Assembly (NCBI RefSeq): GCF_051960575.1
Contig: NZ_JBQCEE010000246.1
Coordinates: forward strand, 1 to 13,869
Source: JBQCEE01 sp051960575
Lineage (GTDB): Bacteria; Actinomycetota; Actinomycetes; Mycobacteriales; Jatrophihabitantaceae
Direction of reading: 5' to 3'
Length of the DNA: 13,869 nucleotides
Shown here: piece by piece, positions 1 to 6,765 of the stretch
How positions within the stretch are numbered: position 1 is the stretch's first letter
Layout: the number at the start of each line of letters is the position of its first letter
Program-made: the position numbers and the translations under genes
Notes under the pieces: model-generated
What the model was told of the DNA's origin: nothing
Database searches by the model: none
What the model saw: the letters and a program-made list of their open reading frames with translations, nothing else

Positions 1-696
1 AAATGAGTGGGGGGGGGGACGTGCGGGAGGACCCCCGCCGCGCTCGCGCCCCCCGCCGAGGTGTGGACGCTCGGCGCCGAGCGTCGAGTCGTTGCCGTGG
101 CCGGGGTAGAACCACGTCTCGTCGGGCAGCTGGTCGAAGACGCGCTGCTCGACGTCGTCGATGAGGGACGTGAAGTCGGCGGGGTTCGTCGTCCGGCCGA
201 CGCCGCCGGGGAACAGCGAGTCGCCGGTGAACAGGTGCGGCACGCCCTCGGGGTCGCGGTAGAGCACCGCCACCGACCCGGGCGTGTGCCCGCGCAGGCC
301 GATGATCTCGAGGGTCACGTCGCCGACCGTGATGACGTCGCCGTGCGCGAGCCGTTCGTCGACGGCCACGGGCAGCGCGTCGGCGTCCGCGTCCCCTGCG
401 TACACGGCCGCGCCGGCGAACTCGACCGTCTCGGCGAGCGCCTGCCAGTGGTCGGCGTGCTGGTGCGTCGTCAGGACGGCCGACACCGGCGGTCCGTCGA
501 GCACGACCAGCTCACGCAGCCGGTCGGCCTCGTTGGCGGCGTCGATGAGCAGACCCTCGTCGGTCTGCGTGCACCGCAGCAGGTAGGCGTTGTTCGACAT
601 CGGGCCGACGGCGAGCTTGGCGATGGTCAGCCCGGGCAGGCGGCGGATGTCCCAGGGGCCGCCGACCGCGACCTCACCGGTGTACGTGTCGGTCAT
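1..696 (-). CDS. MBL-fold metal-dependent hydrolase (glyoxalase II-like), 3' end outside window
   Basis: This is a metallo-beta-lactamase-fold hydrolase, probably cytosolic with two metal ions; the substrate is unknown. The ATG at 694-696 opens MTDTYTGEVAVGGP, the usual family N-terminus. Visible motifs are HQHADH at residues 78-83 (metal-binding HxHxDH), GHTPGS at 136-141 (metal His137), TGD with Asp159, and YPGHG with His200. From memory it resembles M. tuberculosis Rv1637c. Relatives end soon after ERPHL with a Trp-containing RERGW tail. Here the tail reads HLGGGRERGGG and continues Pro/Gly-rich through a run of ten G (plus strand 9-18) to base 1. No stop appears in any minus-strand frame over the last 60 bases, so the C-terminus is either past the edge or distorted by sequence error. 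The start lies 10 bases after the DUF4032 stop and has no clear ribosome site. Family assignment is secure; physiological role is not. Confidence 0.9.
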   Translation of the reverse strand, partial: MTDTYTGEVAVGGPWDIRRLPGLTIAKLAVGPMSNNAYLLRCTQTDEGLLIDAANEADRLRELVVLDGPPVSAVLTTHQHADHWQALAETVEFAGAAVYAGDADADALPVAVDERLAHGDVITVGDVTLEIIGLRGHTPGSVAVLYRDPEGVPHLFTGDSLFPGGVGRTTNPADFTSLIDDVEQRVFDQLPDETWFYPGHGNDSTLGAERPHLGGGRERGGGPPARPPPHSF

Positions 697-703
697 GGTC
701 GCG

Positions 704-709
704 AAATTA
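704..709 (-). promoter_or_regulatory. Candidate -10 hexamer for a leaderless MBL transcript
   Basis: On the minus strand the hexamer TAATTT fits the actinobacterial -10 pattern TANNNT. It is separated by 7 bases (CGCGACC) from the ATG at 696, the distance expected if transcription begins at the start codon. Its TAA is the stop codon of the upstream DUF4032 gene. No Shine-Dalgarno sequence is visible before the ATG, which supports leaderless initiation. No -35 element was recognised. Confidence 0.45.
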
Positions 710-1960
710 CTCGAAGATCGGCTCGAGCTCCTCGGTCGGTGGGCCGGAGAGGTCGAGGGCCAGGTCGGGCAGGTCGCGCAGCACGGTGTCGACGTACGAG
801 GCGACCGCGACGTCCCGCCCGACGTCGCGCTGCTGGCGCTCGGACAGCAGCCAGCGGTGCTCGTTGATCTCGTGGAACAGCTCGGCGTCGGGCAGCTTGC
901 CGCGCAGGTCGGCCGGTACCTGCGCCAACGTCCCGTAGAACTTCTCGTCCAGCCAGCGGCGCGCGGCCTGGTCGTCGGTGACGGCGTGCCCGAGGCCGTC
1001 CTCCCACTTGGCCTTGAAGCGGTAGAGGTCGCCGAGCAGCGCCCGGGCCTGGTTCTCCTGCACCCGCAGGCCGGTGAGGGCGAACAGCCGCCGCTGGTGG
1101 TGGCCCGCCTCGACGACCTGGGTGTCGAAGTGCACCCGCAGGCCGTCCGGCTCGCTCTTGACGCGGAACTCGCCGACGTCGAAGCCGAGCTCGTTGAGCC
1201 GGCGGATGCGCTGGTTGATGCGGTAGTTCTCGCCGCGGGGGACGACCTCGTCCGAGGTCACCTCGCTCCAGAGCTGCTCGTAGCGGCTACGGGCCGAGTC
1301 GGCCAGCTCGACGATGTCGATGTCCTCGTCGAGCACGCCGGCGTACTGGAGGTCCATCAGTTCGCCCGCGATGTTCTCGCGCGCGATGTCGATGTCGTGG
1401 GCGCGCTGGCCGTCGGTGAGGCGGTCGTGCAGCTCGCCGGTCTCGGCGTCGACGAGGTAGGCGGCCAGGGCGCCGGCGTCGCGGCGGAACAGCGTGTTCG
1501 ACAGCGAGCAGTCGCCCCAGTAGAACCCGGCCAGGTGCAGCCGGACGAACAGGCCGGCCAGTGCGTCCATGAGCCTGGTGCGCAGTTCGGGCAGCGAGCG
1601 GCCGGTGAACAGCGAGCGGTACGGCTGCGAGAACGGCAGGTGGCGCGTGATGAGCAGGCCGGGCAGTTCCTCGTCGGCGTCGTCGCGGCGCTCGGTGACG
1701 AAGCCGTAGGCGCGCACGGTCGGCACCGAGCGGGCCGAGAGGTCCTGCAGCAGGTGGTACTCGCGCTCGACGAACCGGTCGGTGGCCTCCTTGACCGCGA
1801 AGACGACGCTGTCGAGCTCGACGAAGCGCACGAGGTGGCGCGAGATGCCGCGCGGCACGTGCACGATCAGCGCGTCCTGCCACTGCGCCAGCGGCCGGTC
1901 GAGCGGCATCCCGAGCGCGGTGGTGTCGGCGCCGGCGGTGGTCAGGCGGAACGTGCCCAC
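707..1960 (-). CDS. DUF4032 protein with kinase-like fold
   Basis: This 417-residue protein combines an N-terminal protein-kinase/LPS-kinase-like fold with a C-terminal DUF4032 region (roughly residues 215-395). Kinase landmarks are present: FAVKEA with Lys57, nearby Glu residues in FVEREY, a catalytic-loop-like stretch FYWGDCSLSN with Asp150 and Asn155, and VDAETGE with Asp171 at the metal-binding DFG-like position. The catalytic set looks intact, so phosphotransfer is plausible, but no substrate is known and activity is inferred from fold only. No signal peptide or membrane segment is seen. The GTG start at 1960 is chosen because MGTFRLTTAG matches family N-termini and sits 7 bases after a -10-like hexamer. 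The next in-frame ATG, at codon 18, would remove the conserved first strand. The gene lies 10 bases after mtr and 10 before the MBL gene. It ends in TAA, unlike most genes here. Confidence 0.85.
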   Translation of the reverse strand: MGTFRLTTAGADTTALGMPLDRPLAQWQDALIVHVPRGISRHLVRFVELDSVVFAVKEATDRFVEREYHLLQDLSARSVPTVRAYGFVTERRDDADEELPGLLITRHLPFSQPYRSLFTGRSLPELRTRLMDALAGLFVRLHLAGFYWGDCSLSNTLFRRDAGALAAYLVDAETGELHDRLTDGQRAHDIDIARENIAGELMDLQYAGVLDEDIDIVELADSARSRYEQLWSEVTSDEVVPRGENYRINQRIRRLNELGFDVGEFRVKSEPDGLRVHFDTQVVEAGHHQRRLFALTGLRVQENQARALLGDLYRFKAKWEDGLGHAVTDDQAARRWLDEKFYGTLAQVPADLRGKLPDAELFHEINEHRWLLSERQQRDVGRDVAVASYVDTVLRDLPDLALDLSGPPTEELEPIFE

Positions 1961-1967
1961 GCCGCAG

Positions 1968-1973
1968 AGGTTA
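1968..1973 (-). promoter_or_regulatory. Candidate -10 hexamer for a leaderless DUF4032 transcript
   Basis: The minus-strand hexamer TAACCT fits TANNNT and stands 7 bases (CTGCGGC) before the GTG start at 1960. Its TAA is the mtr stop codon. The same hexamer occurs before proS at the equivalent distance. There is no good Shine-Dalgarno sequence here. A DUF4032 transcript starting at or next to its GTG is inferred, not shown. Confidence 0.45.
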
Positions 1974-3332
1974 GGGCAGACGGAGCTGCAACAACGCGTT
2001 CTCGACCACTTCGGTGAGGGCGGGGTGGATCCAGTACTGGTTCCGCGCCATGTCGTCGACGCCGAGCCCGAAGCTCATCGCCTGGATGAGCGGCTGGATC
2101 AGCGTCGCCGCCTGCTCGCCCAGCAGGTGCGCGCCGAGCAGCCGCCCGGTGGAGGGATCCGCGACGAGCTTGCAGAACGAGGTGAGGTCGTCCATGGCCC
2201 AGCCGAAGGCGGTCGACCCGTAGGGCAGGGACGCCGCCACGTAGTCGCCGCGCTCGGCCGCCTGTTCCTCGGTCAGCCCGACGCTCGCGATCTGCGGGTG
2301 GGTGAAGACGGCGGCCGGGACGAAGCGGTGGTCGCTCGCCCGCAGGTCGTCGGGGTGCAGCAGGTTGTGCTGCACGATGCGGGCCTCGTGGTTGGCGACG
2401 TGCTTGAGCTGGAAGTCGGAGCTGACGTCGCCGAGCGCCCAGATGCCCTCGACCGACGTGCGCTGGAACTCGTCGACCACGACCCGGCCGTCGGGGTGCA
2501 GGTCGACGCCCGCGGCGCCGGGGTCGAGGTCGTCGGTGTTGGGCACCCGCCCGGTGGCGACGAGCAGCAGGTCGCCGGTGACCTCGGCGCCGTCGTCGAG
2601 CGCGAAGCGTACGCCGTCCCCCTGCCGGTCGACCGCGGTGACGGTGCGGCCGGTGCGCACGTCCCAGTGCTCGCGGGCGACGGCGGTGAACGAGTCGGCG
2701 ACCTCGCGGTCGAGGTGCCGCAGCAGGGGCGCCGACCGGGCGACCACGGTCACCCGCGAGCCGAAGGACGAGAACACGTGGCCGAACTCGGCGGCGATGT
2801 ACCCACCGCCGAGGATGACCACGTGCTCGGGCAGGTCGTCGATGCGCATGACGGTGTCGGACGTGTGGAACGGGACGCCGGCGTCGCGCACGACGTCGGG
2901 CACCATCGGCCGCGAGCCGGTCGCGATGACGATCCGCTCGGCCGTGAGCACCTCGCCGGTCGACAGCGTGACCTCGTGCGCGCCGGTGAAGCGGGCGGTG
3001 GCCTCGTACAGCGTGGTGTTCCGGCCCTCCGCTCGGTACACCCGGCCGGCCGACGAGATGGCGTCGATGCGGCCGAAGACACGGTCGCGGATGTCGCGCC
3101 AGCGCACCTTGTCCAGCGTGGCGTCGACGCCGAGCCGCGCCGCCTCGGACTGCACGGCGCGGGCGAGATCGGCGGGGTACACGTACATCTTGGTCGGGAT
3201 GCAACCGACGTTGAGGCACGTGCCACCGAAGGTGCCGCGCTCGACGATAGCGACCGACTGGTCGGCGAACTCCGGCCCGACGATCGAGTTCGCCGAGCCG
3301 GAGCCGAGGATCAGCAGGTCGTGGTGCGGCAC
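1971..3332 (-). CDS. mtr: Mycothione reductase
   Basis: This 453-residue flavoprotein disulfide reductase uses NADPH to reduce mycothione (oxidised mycothiol), keeping the main actinobacterial thiol reduced in the cytosol. The FAD-binding motif GSGSAN is at residues 10-15. The redox-active pair Cys39/Cys44 lies in GGTCLNVGCIPTKMYVYPA, and the KMYVYPADLA extension is characteristic of mycothione reductase rather than lipoamide or glutathione reductases. GGGYIAAEFG (175-184) opens the NAD(P)H domain with a following Arg (VVARS), ALGD at 299-302 contacts FAD, and HPALTE (His436, Glu441) is the C-terminal catalytic dyad. Length matches the family. The GTG at 3330-3332 is used because the protein begins directly with the first FAD strand (MPHHDLLILG). 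The gene sits between a RIO kinase (22 bases upstream) and a DUF4032 protein (10 bases downstream). Upstream, CAAGAT six bases before GTG is only a weak -10 candidate. Confidence 0.95.
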   Translation of the reverse strand: MPHHDLLILGSGSANSIVGPEFADQSVAIVERGTFGGTCLNVGCIPTKMYVYPADLARAVQSEAARLGVDATLDKVRWRDIRDRVFGRIDAISSAGRVYRAEGRNTTLYEATARFTGAHEVTLSTGEVLTAERIVIATGSRPMVPDVVRDAGVPFHTSDTVMRIDDLPEHVVILGGGYIAAEFGHVFSSFGSRVTVVARSAPLLRHLDREVADSFTAVAREHWDVRTGRTVTAVDRQGDGVRFALDDGAEVTGDLLLVATGRVPNTDDLDPGAAGVDLHPDGRVVVDEFQRTSVEGIWALGDVSSDFQLKHVANHEARIVQHNLLHPDDLRASDHRFVPAAVFTHPQIASVGLTEEQAAERGDYVAASLPYGSTAFGWAMDDLTSFCKLVADPSTGRLLGAHLLGEQAATLIQPLIQAMSFGLGVDDMARNQYWIHPALTEVVENALLQLRLP

Positions 3333-3354
3333 CCGCCCATCTTGCGCGACCGGC

Positions 3355-4149
3355 TCACCAGCCCGCGACCGCCTCGGCCATGAGATCGCCGAGCAGGTGC
3401 TCGAACTCGACGGTCAGCAGGCCGCGGCGGCGGAACCAGGTGCAGATGTTCGTGCAGTCGCGCTCGAGGAAGGCGAGGCCCTGCGGGTTGGCGGCGAGGT
3501 CGACGACCTGCGGCAGGTCGATCATGACGACGCGCCCGTCGTCGACGAGCAGGTTGTAGGGCGAGAGGTCGCCGTGGGCGAAGCCCGCCCGGGCGAGCAG
3601 GTGCATCGCGTCGACGCACGGCTCGAACAGGTCGGCCAGCTCGTCGGGGGCCGGACGCAGCTGGGCGAGCCGCGGCGCGGCCGTGCCGTCGGGCCCGCCG
3701 AGGAACTCGAGCAGCAGCTCGGTGCCGTGCAGCTGCACCGGGTACGGCACCGGTGCGCCCAGTTGCCAGAGGTGGCCGAGCGCCTCGAACTCGGCCCCCG
3801 ACCACTGGCCGGCCAGCAGGTCGCGTCCGAACTCGGTGCGGCGGGCCATGGCGCGGGTCTCGCGGCTGCGCCGCACCCGCCGGCCCTCGGTGTAGCCGGC
3901 GTCGCGGTGGAACATGCGGTGCTGGCTGCTGCGGTAGCGCTTCGCCGCGAGCAGCACCCCCTCGGTGTCGGGCAGGGCCCGCCGCACGAGGTGGACGTCG
4001 GCCTCCTTGCCGGTCTTGAGCACACCGAGGTCGGTGTCGACGGCGTCGAGGGCCGTGATCACCCAGTCGGGACGCGGGGTCGGGCCGTGGGTGGCCACGT
4101 CCAAGGTGGAGTAGTTCGGTTCGTCGTACGGATCGTCGATGAGACGCAA
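3355..4149 (-). CDS. RIO-family serine/threonine kinase
   Basis: This 264-residue protein carries a RIO1-like kinase domain. It has LKTGKEADVHLV (44-55) as the flexible phosphate-binding loop, AAKRYR with Lys70, the RIO-type EGRRVRRSRE stretch (88-97), HGDLSPYNLL with catalytic Asp194 and Asn199, and MIDLPQVV with metal-binding Asp211. The active site appears complete. Archaeal and eukaryotic RIO kinases act in small-subunit ribosome maturation; the role of actinobacterial versions is unsettled. I choose the TTG start at 4147-4149: AGGAG lies 8 bases upstream (4158-4162), the product begins MRLIDDPYDEP as relatives do, and no ATG or GTG lies nearby in frame. A longer reading to an ATG at 4407 would run across the divergent promoter into proS antisense and is unlikely. 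The gene leads the cluster RIO, mtr, DUF4032, MBL and is preceded by a structured leader. Confidence 0.9.
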   Translation of the reverse strand: MRLIDDPYDEPNYSTLDVATHGPTPRPDWVITALDAVDTDLGVLKTGKEADVHLVRRALPDTEGVLLAAKRYRSSQHRMFHRDAGYTEGRRVRRSRETRAMARRTEFGRDLLAGQWSGAEFEALGHLWQLGAPVPYPVQLHGTELLLEFLGGPDGTAAPRLAQLRPAPDELADLFEPCVDAMHLLARAGFAHGDLSPYNLLVDDGRVVMIDLPQVVDLAANPQGLAFLERDCTNICTWFRRRGLLTVEFEHLLGDLMAEAVAGW

Positions 4150-4196
4150 CGGAGGATCTCCTGGTGGAGGCGCGCGGCGCCTCGGTCGGAGGCCGC
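4150..4196 (-). promoter_or_regulatory. Structured leader: 7-bp hairpin and maskable ribosome site before the RIO gene
   Basis: These 47 bases lie between the leader-ORF stop and the RIO kinase TTG. They contain a perfect inverted repeat, GAGGCGC-CGC-GCGCCTC (4167-4183). Next come the ribosome site AGGAG (4158-4162) and CTCC (4151-4154), which can pair with its GGAG across a 3-base loop. A CCTCC just upstream of the ribosome site, overlapping the hairpin's 3' arm, and another further up offer alternative partners. The layout would allow translation to depend on which pairing forms. The structure is visible; its regulatory use is inferred. Confidence 0.4.
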
Positions 4197-4250
4197 TCAG
4201 CGCGGGACGGACGGGGTGGGCGCGGGCAGCACCCGGACGGCGGTCGTCAT
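4197..4250 (-). CDS. Possible 17-residue leader peptide upstream of the RIO kinase
   Basis: An ATG at 4248-4250 opens a 17-codon ORF reading MTTAVRVLPAPTPSVPR and ending in TGA. It has the strongest ribosome site in this region: AAGGGAG at 4258-4264, 7 bases upstream. Four of the last nine residues are proline. The ORF is not in frame with the RIO kinase, whose TTG follows 47 bases after the stop, so it is not a missed N-terminus. It faces away from proS, which begins 84 bases from its ATG. It may be a cis-acting leader ORF whose translation influences folding of the leader that follows, or a short ORF without function. No homologue is recognised. Confidence 0.4.
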   Translation of the reverse strand: MTTAVRVLPAPTPSVPR

Positions 4251-4274
4251 GTCGGCGCTCCCTTCCCTCGTCGT

Positions 4275-4290
4275 GCGCCACCACTGGCGC
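4275..4290. promoter_or_regulatory. 16-base palindrome in the RIO/proS divergent region
   Basis: GCGCCA-CCAC-TGGCGC on the plus strand is a perfect 6+6 inverted repeat with a 4-base centre. It lies in the 83 bases between the leader-ORF ATG (4250) and the proS ATG (4334), 31 bases before the proposed proS -10. Its position suits an operator acting on both divergent promoters, or a hairpin at the 5' end of the RIO transcript. No regulator family is recognised, and no convincing -10 for the leftward promoter was found. Confidence 0.3.
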
Positions 4291-4321
4291 CCGTCCAGGA
4301 TTTCGCTGCGGCGCAACCGAA

Positions 4322-4327
4322 TAACCT
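4322..4327 (+). promoter_or_regulatory. Candidate -10 hexamer for leaderless proS
   Basis: TAACCT fits TANNNT and ends 6 bases before the proS ATG at 4334, so a transcript starting 7 bases after the hexamer would begin exactly at the A of ATG. The intervening bases, GCATGC, contain no ribosome site. The sequence near 4299-4304 has no clear -35 match. Confidence 0.5.
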
Positions 4328-4333
4328 GCATGC

Positions 4334-6085
4334 ATGCTCCGCATGTCGACGCTGTTCCTGCGCACCCTCCGTGACGACCCCGCGGACGCCGAGGTGCCGA
4401 GCCACAAGCTGCTCGTGCGCGCCGGCTACGTGCGCCGCGTGGCGCCCGGCATCTACTCGTGGCTGCCGCTGGGCATGAAGGTGCGCGAGAACATCGAGCG
4501 GATCGTGCGCGAGGAGATGGACGGCATCGGTGCCCAGGAGGTGCACTTCCCGGCGCTGATCCCGAAGGAGATCTTCGAGGCGAGCGGGCGCTGGACCGAC
4601 TACGGCGACACGCTGTTCCGCCTGCACGACCGCAAGGACGCCGACTACCTGCTCGCGCCGACGCACGAGGAGCTGTTCACCCTGCTGGTGAAGGGTGAGT
4701 ACAACTCGTACAAGGACTACCCGCTGTCGCTGTACCAGATCCAGACCAAGTACCGCGACGAGGCGCGGCCCCGTGCGGGCGTGCTGCGCGGGCGCGAGTT
4801 CGTGATGAAGGACAGTTACTCCTTCGACCTCTCGCAGGAGGGGCTCGAGGCGTCGTACCGGGCGCACCGCGACGCCTACGAGCGGATCTTCACCCGCATG
4901 GGGCTCACCTACAAGATCGTCTTCGCGGTCTCGGGTGCGATGGGCGGCTCGGCGTCGGAGGAGTTCCTCGCGCCGGCCGCGTCCGGCGAGGACACCTTCG
5001 TCCAGTGCACGAACTGCGACTACGCGGCCAACACCGAGGCCGTGGTGATCGCGGCGCCCGAGCCGGAGGACCCGTCAGGGCACCCGGCCGCCGAGGTGCT
5101 CGACACCCCGGACACGCCGACCATCGACACGCTCGTCGCGCGGCTGCGCGAGCTCGGCCATGCCGACGCGACGGCGGCGGACACGCTCAAGAACGTCGTG
5201 CTCAAGACGCTGACCCCTGGCGCGTCGGAGTGGGAGCTGCTGGTCGTCGGCGTGCCCGGCGACCGCGAGGTCGACCTCAAGCGGCTCGCCGGACAGCTCG
5301 AGCCGACACTCGTCGAGCAGGCCGGGCCGGACGACCTCGCGAAGCAGCCGGGGCTGGTCAAGGGCTACATCGGCCCGCAGGTGCTGCGCGAGCTCAAGGT
5401 GCGCTATCTCGTCGACCCGCTCGTCGTGCCGGGCTCGCAGTGGGTGACCGGCGCGAACGAGGCGGGCAAGCACGCGGCCCACGTCGTGCGCGGCCGCGAC
5501 TTCGACCCGGACGGCGAGATCGGCGCCGTCGAGATCCGCGACGGCGACCGGTGCGCCCGCTGCGGCTCGCCGCTCGAGATCGCGCGCGGCATCGAGATGG
5601 GGCACGTCTTCCAGCTCGGCGAGAAGTACGCCCGCACCTTCGGCCTCACCGCGCTCGGCCAGGACGGCAAGCCGGTCGGCGTGACGATGGGCTCGTACGG
5701 CATCGGCATCACGCGCGGCGTGGCGGCGGTCGCCGAGCAGACGCACGACGAGCAGGGGCTGTGCTGGCCGCGGGCCATCGCGCCGGCCGACGTGCACCTC
5801 GTCGCGACGGGCAAGGACGACGCCGTCTTCGAGGCCGCGGCGTCGCTGGCCGACGAGCTCGAGGGTGCGGGCGTCCGGGTGCTGTACGACGACCGTCGCG
5901 GGGTGTCGCCGGGCGTGAAGTTCAAGGACGCCGAGCTGGTGGGTGTGCCGACGATCGTGATCGTCGGCAAGGGACTCGCCGACGGCGTGATCGAGCTGCG
6001 CGACCGGAAGTCGGGCGACCGCCGCGAGGTGCCCGTCGGCGAGATCGCCTCGGCCGTGCTGGCCGAGGTCGGCCGCGCGCTCTGA
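4334..6085 (+). CDS. proS: Prolyl-tRNA synthetase (bacterial type, with editing insertion)
   Basis: This 583-residue class II aminoacyl-tRNA synthetase charges tRNA-Pro with proline in the cytosol. The N-terminal core (about 1-210) carries the motif 1 region (GAQEVHFPAL, 66-75), PTHEE (109-113) and motif 2, with TKYRDEARPR starting at 138 and FVMKDSYSFD ending at 165. Residues of roughly 230-405 form the bacterial insertion domain that hydrolyses mischarged Ala-tRNA-Pro. It is framed by the Cys pairs CTNC (225-228) and CARC (407-410), which may hold zinc. Motif 3 is GSYGIGITR (453-461), followed by the anticodon-binding domain with DDRRGVSPGVKFKDAELVGVP. The start MLRMSTLFLRTL matches actinobacterial orthologues; a second ATG three codons on is the alternative. 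The gene is divergent from the RIO cluster and followed by ung after one base. Length and motifs are normal. Confidence 0.97.
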   Translation: MLRMSTLFLRTLRDDPADAEVPSHKLLVRAGYVRRVAPGIYSWLPLGMKVRENIERIVREEMDGIGAQEVHFPALIPKEIFEASGRWTDYGDTLFRLHDRKDADYLLAPTHEELFTLLVKGEYNSYKDYPLSLYQIQTKYRDEARPRAGVLRGREFVMKDSYSFDLSQEGLEASYRAHRDAYERIFTRMGLTYKIVFAVSGAMGGSASEEFLAPAASGEDTFVQCTNCDYAANTEAVVIAAPEPEDPSGHPAAEVLDTPDTPTIDTLVARLRELGHADATAADTLKNVVLKTLTPGASEWELLVVGVPGDREVDLKRLAGQLEPTLVEQAGPDDLAKQPGLVKGYIGPQVLRELKVRYLVDPLVVPGSQWVTGANEAGKHAAHVVRGRDFDPDGEIGAVEIRDGDRCARCGSPLEIARGIEMGHVFQLGEKYARTFGLTALGQDGKPVGVTMGSYGIGITRGVAAVAEQTHDEQGLCWPRAIAPADVHLVATGKDDAVFEAAASLADELEGAGVRVLYDDRRGVSPGVKFKDAELVGVPTIVIVGKGLADGVIELRDRKSGDRREVPVGEIASAVLAEVGRAL

Positions 6086-6086
6086 C

Positions 6087-6758
6087 GTGCCCGCGCTGAC
6101 CGAACTGCTCGACCCGGGGTGGGCGGAGGCGCTCGCGCCGGTCGAGGACGACATCGCGCGGATGGGGGAGTTCCTGCGCGCCGAGGTCGCGGCCGGGCGC
6201 ACCTACCTGCCGGCGGGTCCGCTCATCCTGCGCGCCTTCACCCAGCCGTTCGCCGAGGTGCGGGTGCTCATCGTCGGGCAGGACCCGTACCCGACGCCGG
6301 GCCACCCGATCGGGCTGAGCTTCGCCGTCGACCGCGACGTGCGGCCGATCCCGAAGTCGCTGCAGAACATCTACAAGGAGCTGCGCTCGGACCTCGGCAT
6401 CGAGCCGCCCGAGCACGGCGACCTCACCGCCTGGACACGGCACGGCGTGCTGCTGCTCAACCGGGCGCTCACGGTGCGGCCGGGCGCGTCCGCGTCGCAC
6501 CGGGGGAAGGGGTGGGAGCGGGTGACCGAGCAGGCCATCCGCGCCCTCGTCGCCCGGGGCGGACCGCTCGTGGCCATCCTCTGGGGACGCGACGCCCGCG
6601 ACCTCGCCCCGATGCTGGGGGGCGTGCCGCGGATCGAGTCGGCCCACCCGTCCCCGCTCTCGGCCTCGGGCGGCTTCTTCGGCTCGCGGCCGTTCTCGCG
6701 GGCGAACGCGCTGCTCGTCGAGCAGGGCGGGCAGCCGGTCGACTGGTCGCTCGACTGA
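6087..6758 (+). CDS. ung: Uracil-DNA glycosylase, family 1
   Basis: This 223-residue enzyme removes uracil from DNA to start base-excision repair. GQDPY (64-68) supplies the water-activating Asp66 and the Tyr68 that excludes thymine. LLLNRALTV (122-130) contains the uracil-recognising Asn125. HPSPLSA (187-193) provides catalytic His187 and the intercalating Leu191. The GQDPYPTPGHP form with Pro after Tyr is the actinobacterial variant. One oddity is SASGGFFGS where the family usually has SA-x-RGFFG: the Arg is Gly195 here (codon GGC). The GTG start at 6087 follows the proS stop by a single base, and translation is probably coupled to proS. The product MPALTELLDPGW fits family N-termini. Activity is expected to be retained, since the changed Arg is not one of the classical catalytic residues. 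Confidence 0.96.
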   Translation: MPALTELLDPGWAEALAPVEDDIARMGEFLRAEVAAGRTYLPAGPLILRAFTQPFAEVRVLIVGQDPYPTPGHPIGLSFAVDRDVRPIPKSLQNIYKELRSDLGIEPPEHGDLTAWTRHGVLLLNRALTVRPGASASHRGKGWERVTEQAIRALVARGGPLVAILWGRDARDLAPMLGGVPRIESAHPSPLSASGGFFGSRPFSRANALLVEQGGQPVDWSLD

Positions 6759-6765
6759 CGAGTGC

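Noticed and set aside
7..867. Open plus-strand frame of 286 codons
   Set aside because: It is antisense to the MBL gene and the end of the DUF4032 gene, has low-complexity Arg/Val composition and resembles no family; typical of GC-rich DNA.
2302..4374. Open plus-strand frame of 690 codons
   Set aside because: It lies antisense to mtr and the RIO kinase, both unmistakable by motif, and reads as Arg/Ser-rich sequence without domains.
4150..4407. 86-codon N-terminal extension of the RIO kinase from an ATG at 4407
   Set aside because: It would cross the divergent promoter region and proS coding sequence, with no family similarity; the TTG at 4149 has a proper ribosome site and family-like N-terminus.
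4655..4672. ProRS reads LLAPTHEE rather than LLGPTHEE
   Set aside because: Gly and Ala both seem tolerated before PTHEE, and all other motifs are intact, so it was not counted as unusual.
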